A DNA stretch of 6,748 nt from Planctomycetota bacterium (GTDB taxonomy: Bacteria > Planctomycetota > SZUA-567 > H5-PLA8 > CALKMO01), in contig JAOACM010000254.1 in NCBI GenBank assembly GCA_026417845.1, positions 1 to 6,748 of the forward strand, given 5' to 3'. The notes under the pieces are model-generated. The model did no database searches and was not told where the DNA came from. It worked only from the letters and a program-made list of their open reading frames with translations. Shown here in pieces: positions 1-6,052 of this stretch. Every line of letters begins with the position of its first letter. Position 1 is the stretch's first letter. The position numbers were made by a program, and so were the translations under genes.

Positions 1-1
1 C

Positions 2-145
2 CACATCCCGCCAGTGGACCCCGGTGCCGGAAACCGGATCGTCGCCGCCGGTCACACGGATGGCGCGGACGGCGTGATGCAGCCGGTCCGGCGGTCCGGT
101 CGCGTGAGGGGAAGCGGCTCAAACCGGCGCAAGGAGGCCCGTTAG
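2..145 (+). CDS. possible 3' end of an upstream gene (partial, unidentified)
   Basis: A plus-strand frame is open from the left edge to a TAG at 143-145, only 4 nt before the prepilin peptidase ATG, so the downstream ribosome binding site would lie inside its last codons. The 47 visible codons have a coding-like profile: third positions about 80% G+C, second positions about 60%, first positions in between. The visible residues are unremarkable and end in a basic tail (…SNRRKEAR); I do not recognise a family. Caution is needed because stop codons are rare in DNA this GC-rich and a 47-codon open frame can arise by chance. A second plus frame ends at a TGA at 75-77, and the antisense of this frame is also open but has no start with a ribosome binding site. 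If real, the gene is probably co-transcribed with the prepilin peptidase. Confidence 0.25.
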   Translation, partial: HIPPVDPGAGNRIVAAGHTDGADGVMQPVRRSGRVRGSGSNRRKEAR

Positions 146-149
146 AAAA

Positions 150-1157
150 ATGCCTTCTCCGGCGGCATATCCGGCGGTGGCCGTCTTCCTGACGGCATCG
201 GCCTTCGTTTTCGGAAGCGTAATCGGCAGTTTCCTCAACGCCTGCATATATCGCCTGCCGCGGGGCATATCCGTCGTGAAGCGGACGCGGTCGTTCTGCC
301 CGAAATGCGAAGCCACGATCGCCGCATCCGACAACATCCCGATACTGAGCTACCTGCTGCTGCGCGGCAGGTGCCGGTCATGCCGGGAGCCGATCCCGGC
401 GCGGTATTTTATCGTGGAGGTCCTTACCGCCTGCCTCTTCGCGCTTCTGGTCTGGCAGGACCAGGTCCTGAACACCGGCAGGGTTTCCTGGGGCATGACA
501 GCTGCGCGGCTGTTCCTGGCGGCCGATCTGATATGCCTGAGCTTCATAGATATCGAACACTACCTGATACCGCGGGCGACGACCACGCCGTGGATATTCC
601 TCGGGATCGCCATGGCGCCGCTGCTGCCGGATCTTCACTACACGCGGCATCCATGGACGGGACTGCCATGGGCGGACTCGCTGCTCGATTCCATCCACGG
701 CGCGTTGCTTGGCGGCGGCATGATCTGGCTGGTCGGGTTCGCCGGAAGGATAGTATTCCGCAAGGAGGCGATGGGGGCCGGAGACGTAAGCCTGATGGCC
801 ATGATAGGCGCTTTCCTCGGCTGGAAGCCGGCGATGGAGGTGTTTCTGATCGCGCCGTTCTTCGGTTCGGTGGTCGGGCTGGCGGAACTCGCCTGGCGGC
901 GATATAAAGCGCGCCGGACGCCCGCGGCCGGCGGACCGAAGAGGATCGAGTTCAAAGACCGGGAGGGAAGGGTGGAGGAGGTCCTGGAAGGCAATTACAT
1001 GCCCTACGGACCTTTCTTGGCGCTGGCGGCGGTGCTGGTGCTTGTATACGAACCGCTGATAAGGACCGGCCTGGCCTGGTACGTGGCGGGCGCCGGGGGA
1101 ACATTCGAGTTCCGCGTGCCGCTGGTGCCGTTCGAATATATCCGCGGATGGCGGTGA
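150..1157 (+). CDS. pilD: prepilin peptidase / N-methyltransferase (type IV prepilin leader peptidase, A24 family)
   Basis: Integral inner-membrane aspartic protease that removes the leader of type IV prepilins or type II secretion pseudopilins and usually N-methylates the new N-terminus. Seen in the 335-residue product: the N-terminal GSVIGSFLN…YRLPRG segment (22-39); a zinc-type domain with two CxxC pairs (C50/C53 and C75/C78) followed by IPARYFIVE; the first catalytic aspartate in FID134IEHYLIP; and the second in the GAGD motif (209-212). Multiple hydrophobic segments run from 118 to the end. The start is supported by AAGGAGG at 131-137. Two oddities are visible. The Asp that often follows LP/IP after the first active site is Arg142. 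A charged insert at about 250-283 precedes the conserved YGPFLALAA segment, and a hydrophobic tail follows, making the protein longer than the usual 250-290 residues. The name could equally be gspO, because no pilus or secretion gene is visible to decide. Family assignment is secure. Confidence 0.95.
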   Translation: MPSPAAYPAVAVFLTASAFVFGSVIGSFLNACIYRLPRGISVVKRTRSFCPKCEATIAASDNIPILSYLLLRGRCRSCREPIPARYFIVEVLTACLFALLVWQDQVLNTGRVSWGMTAARLFLAADLICLSFIDIEHYLIPRATTTPWIFLGIAMAPLLPDLHYTRHPWTGLPWADSLLDSIHGALLGGGMIWLVGFAGRIVFRKEAMGAGDVSLMAMIGAFLGWKPAMEVFLIAPFFGSVVGLAELAWRRYKARRTPAAGGPKRIEFKDREGRVEEVLEGNYMPYGPFLALAAVLVLVYEPLIRTGLAWYVAGAGGTFEFRVPLVPFEYIRGWR

Positions 1158-1370
1158 GCGGTCCGCGCCATTTTCCCGCCAGCATCGGCTGAGGTCTGGT
1201 TGCGGGCCGGCGCGCGCGGGAGAACAGGAGAGCCAGGAGGAGGCGATTGTTTGCCGCCCCGTATGTGGTGGCGCATGGGGGCGCTGAGTATATGCGGTGC
1301 GCTATTGTTGTACCGCCCGAGCGCCCCGCTACAGGCAGCACCCCCTGGCCGAACCCCGGCAAATGATTGC

Positions 1371-1376
1371 AGGAGG
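1371..1376 (+). promoter_or_regulatory. ribosome binding site of the TPR gene
   Basis: AGGAGG lies 8 nt before the ATG at 1385. It fixes the start there and excludes the in-frame TTG at 1367, which would overlap this site. Confidence 0.8.
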
Positions 1377-1384
1377 AGAGAGAA

Positions 1385-2923
1385 ATGGACGCTTCCAGCC
1401 TTTTCGCGAAGGCGCAGGCGGCGGCGAAGAAGGGCGCGGTTGACGAGGCCATCGAACTCTGGCAGCAGGGACTCGCCGCAGATCCGGCAAACCTGGCCGA
1501 GCGGAAGAAACTCAGGGAATTCGAGCTGCGCAGCGTGAAGCCCAAGGCCGGCGGATTGCTGAGCCGCAGCCTGTCTTCGCTCAAGAGTCTCGGCGGATCG
1601 AAGAATCCAAAGGATGCCATGATCCAGGCAGAGAAAGCGCTGGCATCCAATCCGAAGGACACCGGCGCGCTCGCTTCGCTCGGCCAGGCCGCCGCGCAGC
1701 TTGGCGACTACCAGACCGCGATCTGGAGCCTCCAGATGGCGGCCGGGCTGGACCCGAAGGACGGCGAGATATGGAAGGCGCTCGGCCACGCGGCGCTGGG
1801 AGCCAGGAAGCCGGACCTCGCCATCGAGGCGTTCAAACGGGCGCTGGCGATCAATCCGAAGGACTACGAGGCCGAGAAGGGCGCGCGGGAGGCTCATTCC
1901 GCTAAGGTGATGGCCGGCATGGTCGTCACGGACACGAAGGGCGGGTTGACGGAGAGGGAGTCCGCGCAGGCGGCCGCTGAACTTCTGAGGCAACACCTTG
2001 CCGCGGAAAAGGGAGATGCGGTCCCCCAGGCGCAGGCGGCGGCAACAGCTGGGCGGGCACCGGCCCAGCCGCCGCAGCAGGCCCAGGCGCAAACCCAGAC
2101 CCAGGCGCGGGAGCAGCAGGGTCCCGCCGGCGGCGAGGCGGCCGGAGCCGCGCGCGAGTACCGCGTTTCGGACCTGCTCGACCCCAAGGTCGTCATAGAT
2201 CCGGAAGAACGCCGCAGGCAGCTCGAAATTTACGAATACCTCATAGAGAAGGCCGAACGCGAGGAAGACAGGATGCACCTGCTGCGGCGCAGGCTGGACA
2301 CGCTGATCGTGTGGCAGGAGTACGGACTGGCCGAGATAGCATGCAACGAACTGTATGAGCTGGCGCCGGACGACCCGAGGGTACTGACGGCCAGAGGCAA
2401 CATACGCGAGGCGCTGCTCAAGGCGAAGGTCGAGCAGTTGAAGGAATCGAAGGCCCCCGAAGATGACATACGTAAGGCGGAAAAGGAATATGAGGACTTC
2501 CGGCTGGAGAACCTGCGGCTCCAGATCGAGCTGAAGCCGTCGGAGGGGGGGCTGCGAATCGAGTACGGGAGGCTGCTGTTCGAGCGCGAACGATACGCGG
2601 AGGCGGCCGCGGCGTTCCAGGGCGCGACGCTAGACCAGAAGCTGGCTCCCGAGGCCCTGTACTGGCTCGGACGCTGTTTCCATCACCTGAAACTCGACAC
2701 CCTCTGCGAGCGGGTGTTTCGCGAGGCTATCGAAAAGCTGGGCAGTCCCAGGAGCGAACTTGCCAAGCAGATGCGCTACACGCTGGCCGGATTCCGCGAG
2801 GAGGCGGGGGACTGGAAGGGCGCCTTTGAGGAATACGCCGCGATAGTCCAGGTGGACGTCGCTTTTCAGGATGCGCTTCAGCGGCTGCAGAAGGTCCACG
2901 AGAAGCTGACCGGGGGCGGGTAG
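1385..2923 (+). CDS. tetratricopeptide (TPR) repeat protein, 512 aa, function unknown
   Basis: All-helical repeat protein with no enzymatic domain, no signal peptide and no membrane segment that I can see, so probably a cytoplasmic scaffold or adaptor. TPR-like helix pairs are visible near residues 5-38 (AVDEAIELWQQGLAADP), 76-91, 93-126 (YQTAIWSLQMAAGLDP) and 127-160 (PDLAIEAFKRALAINP). A second block covers about 290-330, 388-415 and 423-492. The two blocks are joined by an Ala/Gln-rich, low-complexity linker at 212-250, followed by a YRVSDLLDPKVVIDPEERR segment (259-277). A charged helix at 341-385 may form a coiled coil. The layout (N-terminal TPRs, flexible linker, acidic/basic helix leading into FRLENLRLQIELKPSEGGLR, then C-terminal TPRs) resembles uncharacterised proteins I associate with PVC-group bacteria; that is recalled, not searched. 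It follows the prepilin peptidase by 227 nt and converges on hemL. Partners and role are unknown. Confidence 0.93.
   Translation: MDASSLFAKAQAAAKKGAVDEAIELWQQGLAADPANLAERKKLREFELRSVKPKAGGLLSRSLSSLKSLGGSKNPKDAMIQAEKALASNPKDTGALASLGQAAAQLGDYQTAIWSLQMAAGLDPKDGEIWKALGHAALGARKPDLAIEAFKRALAINPKDYEAEKGAREAHSAKVMAGMVVTDTKGGLTERESAQAAAELLRQHLAAEKGDAVPQAQAAATAGRAPAQPPQQAQAQTQTQAREQQGPAGGEAAGAAREYRVSDLLDPKVVIDPEERRRQLEIYEYLIEKAEREEDRMHLLRRRLDTLIVWQEYGLAEIACNELYELAPDDPRVLTARGNIREALLKAKVEQLKESKAPEDDIRKAEKEYEDFRLENLRLQIELKPSEGGLRIEYGRLLFERERYAEAAAAFQGATLDQKLAPEALYWLGRCFHHLKLDTLCERVFREAIEKLGSPRSELAKQMRYTLAGFREEAGDWKGAFEEYAAIVQVDVAFQDALQRLQKVHEKLTGGG
2018..2122 (+). repeat. low-complexity Ala/Gln coding repeat in the TPR linker
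   Basis: Degenerate short repeats encode the QAQAAATAGR…QAQAQTQTQAREQQG linker. The 9-mer CCCAGGCGC occurs at 2025-2033, 2082-2090 and 2100-2108. Such tracts can vary in copy number between strains. The protein remains in frame through it. Confidence 0.6.
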
Positions 2924-2988
2924 GCGGCCGCCGGGGAGCGACTCCGGCACGCCATTCCCCCCCCACTGGAGACCAGACACCAGAACGG

Positions 2989-4290
2989 CTACCGGGCGGC
3001 AGCCGTCCGGAAGGCCTTGCGGGCCGCGCGTATCGTCGCTTCGATTTCCTTCTCCCCATGCGCCAGGCCGACGAACCACGCCTCGAACTGGCTGGGCGGC
3101 AGGAATATGCCTTCCTCCAGCATCGCCGCGTGGAAGCGCGCGAAGGCGACCGTGTCGCTGCCGGATGCCGAAGCGCGGTCAACAACCGGCCCTTCGCGGA
3201 AAAAGACGGTCAGCATCGAGCCGACACGGTTTATGCATACGGCGATGCCCGCTCCGGCCGCCGCCTCGCGCAGCCCCTTCTCCAGCGCCGCAGACCGCTC
3301 CTCCAGCCGCCCGTAGACGCCCTTCTTCCTGAGCAGTTTGAGCGTCGCCAGGCCGGCGGCGCAGGCGGCCGGGTTGCCCGAGAGCGTGCCGGCCTGATAG
3401 ACAGGCCCGATCGGCGCCAGCAGGTTCATTATCTCCCTCCTGCCTCCGTATGCCGCGCAGGGCAGCCCGCCTCCGATTATCTTGCCCAGAGTGGTCAGGT
3501 CGGGCCTGACGCCGTATTTCACCTGAGCGCCGCCATATGAAACGCGGAAGCCGGTTATGACCTCGTCGAAGATCAGCAGCGCCCCGGCCGAATCGCACAG
3601 GTCTCTGAGGCCCTCGAGAAAGCCATCGGCCGGAGGAACCACTCCCATGTTGCCGGCAACGGGTTCGACGATTACCGCCGCGATTTCTCCCCCGGCAGCC
3701 TCGAACGCAGCCCGCGCCGCGCCGAGGTCGTTGTACGGGACCGTTATGGTGTCGCGGGCGGCGCCTTCGGTGACGCCGGCGGAATCGGGCAGGCCGAAGG
3801 TCAGCGCGCCGGAACCGGCCTTCGCCAGGAGTGCGTCCGAGGACCCGTGATAGCAGCCGTCGAACTTGACGATCTTCGGCCGCTTCGTGAACCCTCTGGC
3901 GAGACGTACGGCGTGAGCGCACGCCTCGGTCCCGGAGCTTACCAGGCGCAGCATCTCCATTGAGGACACCGCGCGGCGGATCGCTTCGGCCAGCTCGACT
4001 TCCAGCAGCGTCGGCGCCCCGTAGCTGGTTCCCCGCCCCGCCGCTCTCCGGATCGCCCGCGCCACCGCCGGATGCGCATGGCCGGCAATCATCGCGCCCC
4101 ACGAGGCAACGTAGTCAACGTAATGGTTGCCGTCTTCGTCCGTAATCCGGCATCCGACAGCCTTCCTGACGAAAAACGGCTCGCCGCCGACCGACCGGAA
4201 TGCCCTGACGGGGCTGTTCACTCCGCCAGGCATCACATCGAGCGCCCTTCTGAACGCCGCCCGCGATTTCCCGTATCCTTTCTGTGGCAT
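2989..4290 (-). CDS. hemL: glutamate-1-semialdehyde 2,1-aminomutase
   Basis: PLP-dependent class III aminotransferase-fold enzyme that converts glutamate-1-semialdehyde to 5-aminolevulinate, the last step of the C5 route into heme and other tetrapyrroles; cytoplasmic, usually a dimer. The 433-residue product is the normal length. Visible family motifs: PGGVNSPVRAF at 21-31, SGTEA at 119-123, KFDGCYHGSSD (142-152), the PLP-ring aspartate region FDEVITGFR (241-249), the Schiff-base lysine K270 in TLGKIIGGGLP, GTLSGNP (301-307) and LPPSQFEA near the C-terminus. In place of the common NSGTEA the protein has SSGTEA, and Cys and His lie just after it; these are conservative changes. The ATG is preceded by GGAGG (4298-4302, minus strand) with 7 nt spacing. 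The stop is TAG, 66 nt from the TPR stop in convergent orientation. The intergenic 2924-2988 contains a C8 run and only a weak GGAG/CTCC hairpin (2935-2945), with no T-tract. Confidence 0.97.
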   Translation of the reverse strand: MPQKGYGKSRAAFRRALDVMPGGVNSPVRAFRSVGGEPFFVRKAVGCRITDEDGNHYVDYVASWGAMIAGHAHPAVARAIRRAAGRGTSYGAPTLLEVELAEAIRRAVSSMEMLRLVSSGTEACAHAVRLARGFTKRPKIVKFDGCYHGSSDALLAKAGSGALTFGLPDSAGVTEGAARDTITVPYNDLGAARAAFEAAGGEIAAVIVEPVAGNMGVVPPADGFLEGLRDLCDSAGALLIFDEVITGFRVSYGGAQVKYGVRPDLTTLGKIIGGGLPCAAYGGRREIMNLLAPIGPVYQAGTLSGNPAACAAGLATLKLLRKKGVYGRLEERSAALEKGLREAAAGAGIAVCINRVGSMLTVFFREGPVVDRASASGSDTVAFARFHAAMLEEGIFLPPSQFEAWFVGLAHGEKEIEATIRAARKAFRTAAAR

Positions 4291-4441
4291 GTCCTGCCCT
4301 CCACGCGTCGAACCGGTCAGAAACGCTCACCCGACAGGCGCATCTCCCACGCCAGCCGCGTCTCGCTCAAGGCGAGCTGTTTCAAAGACAACCTGTTACC
4401 GCGAGGCACGGTCCACTTCAAGGTCGCAGAAGTCTGAGGTA

Positions 4442-4486
4442 CCCGGTCCCGAGCCGGATATGGCAGCGTCCGAGCCGGACACCGGG
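4442..4486. repeat. 10-bp direct repeat (21-bp period) flanked by an inverted CCCGGT/ACCGGG pair
   Basis: CCGAGCCGGA occurs at 4449-4458 and again at 4470-4479, so the copies are 21 bp apart, about two helical turns. The pair is bracketed by CCCGGT (4442-4447) and its reverse complement ACCGGG (4481-4486). The second copy also contains the small dyad TCCG-AGC-CGGA. The arrangement could be a tandem operator or an RNA stem. Function is inference only, and GC-rich sequence produces such motifs by chance. Confidence 0.4.
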
Positions 4487-4500
4487 CGCGGATCGCGTCC

Positions 4501-4519
4501 CGTACCAGGGCCTCGTACG
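4501..4519. promoter_or_regulatory. 19-bp near-perfect palindrome, candidate operator
   Basis: CGTACCAGGGCCTCGTACG is symmetrical about G4510, with 8 of 9 base pairs matching (only C4506/C4514 fails). It lies 210 bp upstream of the hemL start and 278 bp upstream of the htrA start. The size and odd-centred symmetry fit a dimeric DNA-binding regulator, but no regulator gene is in view. The spacing does not place it at a recognisable promoter. Confidence 0.3.
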
Positions 4520-4558
4520 CTGCCACTGGGGATGGGGTTATGCTTACTCGACCGAACG

Positions 4559-4600
4559 AACCGGCGCCACAGGTGAGTTGTGCGTCCGCGGGAGCCGGTT
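4559..4600. repeat. 7-bp inverted repeat (AACCGGC … GCCGGTT)
   Basis: AACCGGC at 4559-4565 and its exact reverse complement GCCGGTT at 4594-4600 enclose 28 nt. As RNA this could form a stem upstream of the candidate htrA promoter. No T-tract follows, so it does not look like a terminator. Confidence 0.3.
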
Positions 4601-4642
4601 GATCTGTTGGACGGGACGGGGCGGTGGCAGGAGCGCCGGTTC

Positions 4643-4670
4643 TTGCGGCCGGCATCCGGCGGTCTACAAT
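4643..4670 (+). promoter_or_regulatory. candidate sigma-70-type promoter for htrA
   Basis: TTGCGG (4643-4648), 16-nt spacer, TACAAT (4665-4670). The -10 box matches the TATAAT consensus at 5 of 6 positions, the -35 box at 3 of 6. It would leave a leader of about 120 nt before the htrA ATG. No sigma-E-like signature was recognised by eye. Confidence 0.35.
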
Positions 4671-4781
4671 TACCGGCCGGGGCCTCCGGAATTTCGAAGG
4701 GGGCGTGGCGGGGTGCGTCGTTACTATCAGATGCCGGTTGGCGTGGGGAACATGTGGCAACCCGGCCGGTCACAACGTGAT

Positions 4782-4786
4782 GGGAG
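4782..4786 (+). promoter_or_regulatory. ribosome binding site deciding the htrA start
   Basis: GGGAG lies 11 nt before the ATG at 4798. The alternative in-frame ATG at 4780 overlaps this site and has no purine-rich sequence ahead of it, and the in-frame GTG at 4624 would add a non-conserved extension before the membrane anchor. Confidence 0.6.
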
Positions 4787-4797
4787 ATTCGACAGCG

Positions 4798-5964
4798 ATG
4801 GCAAAAACTTCCGGATTGCGCGAAGCATCAGTTATAGGCGGGGTATTGATCGGGACCGTCGCCGGACTGATACTGGGGCATGTGTTATCCTCCAGACCAC
4901 CGGTGTCGGAAGCCGGAGGCGAGGAGCCTGGGGCGACCACAAAGACGCTTCTGGACTCCTCCCATGCCTTCCGCGCGGCGGCCAGGAAGATAGCGCCGTC
5001 GGTAGTCAACATCGCATCCTACCGCCACGTGATGTACGTGACCGATCCGTTCGCCGATTTCTTCGGGCGGGATTTCTTCGCCCCGTTCCTTCGCAGGCGG
5101 GCGCCGCGCGAAGGCAAACAGCTCCGCGGAATGGGCTCGGGGTTCATCATAGATGCCAAGGCGGGGCATATCCTCACCAACAGCCACGTAGTGGCCGGCG
5201 CTGAGGAGTGGACGGTACGGCTTTACGATCACCGCGAGTTCCAGGCGAAGCTGGTCGGTATTGACCCGCAGACGGACCTGGCCGTGCTGCAGATAGACGC
5301 CGACAATCTGACGCAGGCCGAGCTCGGCGACTCGGACAGGCTGGAAGTGGGCGACTGGGTGCTGGCGGCAGGCAACCCTTTCGGACATCTGGAGCAGACG
5401 ATAACGGCAGGCATTGTGAGCGCCAAGGGCCGGAAGGGCTTCGGGATCACAAACTACGAGGATTTCATACAGACTGACGCGGCCATAAATCCGGGCAATT
5501 CGGGTGGTCCTCTGGTGGACCTTGCCGGCAGGGTTGTCGGCATTAATACGGCCATAATAAGCAGGTCGGGCGGATACCAGGGCATCGGCTTCGCCATCCC
5601 GATAAATCAGGCCAGGACGATAGCTGATCAGCTCATAAGGCACGGAGAAGTCGTGCGCGGATGGATCGGGATCGAAGCGGCGCCTGTTACCGTGCAGCAG
5701 AAAGGACTGTTTGCCGGGAAGGAATCGCGCGGCCTGCTGATAACCGCCCTCTGGCGGCGCTCGCCCGCGCACCTGAACGGCTTGAGGCCGAACGACATCA
5801 TCCTGAAGGTGGACGGGCGCGAGGTGCGGGACTCAGAGAGCTTCCGGGACATGATCGCCAGGTCGAAGCCGGGAACGACAATAACGGTTACCGTCCTGCG
5901 CGAAGGCAAACTGCTGGACTTCAACATTACGCTGGCAAAGCAGCCGAAGGATATCGAGGACTGA
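4798..5964 (+). CDS. htrA: membrane-anchored HtrA/Deg-family serine protease with one PDZ domain
   Basis: Trypsin-like protease (family S1C) of the kind that degrades or senses misfolded envelope proteins. The 388-residue product starts with a short basic end and one hydrophobic segment (about 11-30, SVIGGVLIGTVAGLILGHVL) without a clear cleavage site, so it is probably a signal anchor with the protease outside the membrane. The protease domain covers about 56-280, with the catalytic triad His130 (TNSHVV), Asp160 (TDLAV) and Ser235 (GNSGGPLV). The AAGNPFG (190-196) and IQTDAAINPGNSGG (224-237) segments are typical. A single PDZ domain occupies about 286-385, with the RSPAHLNGLRPNDIIL core. 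One PDZ plus a membrane anchor recalls DegS rather than the two-PDZ DegP/DegQ, but many phyla have one-PDZ HtrA proteins with general proteolytic roles, so DegS function should not be assumed. It is divergent from hemL and convergent with atpC, 88 nt apart. Confidence 0.95.
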   Translation: MAKTSGLREASVIGGVLIGTVAGLILGHVLSSRPPVSEAGGEEPGATTKTLLDSSHAFRAAARKIAPSVVNIASYRHVMYVTDPFADFFGRDFFAPFLRRRAPREGKQLRGMGSGFIIDAKAGHILTNSHVVAGAEEWTVRLYDHREFQAKLVGIDPQTDLAVLQIDADNLTQAELGDSDRLEVGDWVLAAGNPFGHLEQTITAGIVSAKGRKGFGITNYEDFIQTDAAINPGNSGGPLVDLAGRVVGINTAIISRSGGYQGIGFAIPINQARTIADQLIRHGEVVRGWIGIEAAPVTVQQKGLFAGKESRGLLITALWRRSPAHLNGLRPNDIILKVDGREVRDSESFRDMIARSKPGTTITVTVLREGKLLDFNITLAKQPKDIED

Positions 5965-5980
5965 ACGAAGCCTTTGCGGG

Positions 5981-5997
5981 CGCCCGGGCACCGGGCG
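5981..5997. terminator. GC hairpin between convergent htrA and atpC, possible terminator
   Basis: A 7-bp perfect stem, CGCCCGG-GCA-CCGGGCG, starts 17 nt after the htrA stop and lies 56 nt beyond the atpC stop on the other strand. It is symmetrical and could act in both directions. No T-tract follows on either strand, so classical intrinsic termination is not supported. Confidence 0.3.
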
Positions 5998-6052
5998 GGC
6001 CGAGGCGGCAGCTCTTCCTCACCCCCGCATCGTTGTCCCGTTCAGGCTGCCC

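Larger units (their letters stand above)
4291..4797. other. divergent intergenic region between hemL and htrA, no convincing gene
   Basis: 507 nt between two divergent starts, so it should contain promoters for both genes. Open frames cross it on both strands, but none has a ribosome binding site plus a recognisable product. The minus-strand frame ending at 4317 has an Arg/Pro/Ala-biased translation without motifs. Visible structure: an inverted/direct repeat cluster at 4442-4486, a 19-bp dyad at 4501-4519, a 7-bp inverted repeat at 4559-4600, a candidate htrA promoter at 4643-4670 and a short hairpin, CTCGC/GCGAG, near 4362-4376. A very weak hemL promoter candidate on the minus strand is TTGAAG (4421-4416), 17 nt, TAACAG (4398-4393). 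Confidence 0.6.

Noticed and set aside
1..120. Minus-strand open frame reading leftwards off the window (…RVTGGDDPVSGTGVHWRDV)
   Set aside because: Its codon bias looks coding-like, but a stop lies upstream near 118-120 and no ATG/GTG start with a ribosome binding site exists between that stop and the edge. It mirrors the plus-strand frame that ends next to the prepilin peptidase start.
1004..2278. Long antisense open frame (424 codons) over the prepilin peptidase end and TPR gene
   Set aside because: It overlaps two well-supported genes on the other strand, and its translation is Leu/Arg/Gly-rich without motifs. Long antisense frames are expected in DNA with this GC-biased third-position pattern.
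3179..4102. Second minus-strand open frame (307 codons) inside hemL
   Set aside because: It is an alternative frame of hemL; the Arg/Gly-rich translation is a GC artefact.
4521..4545. GCCACTGGGGAT stretch resembling the conserved GCCACTG of cobalamin riboswitches
   Set aside because: The surrounding sequence lacks the other conserved blocks (the B12 box AGCCAGGAGACC-like segment and the GGGAA core), and neither flanking gene is a cobalamin gene. The short match is best explained by chance.
4284..5204. Plus-strand open frame (306 codons) across the intergenic region into htrA
   Set aside because: It is in a different frame from the protease, with an Arg/Gly-rich translation, no ribosome binding site, and extensive overlap with htrA.
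4885..5772. Antisense open frame (295 codons) over the HtrA protease gene
   Set aside because: It is a shadow of the protease coding sequence; there is no recognisable domain and the sense strand carries the catalytic triad.
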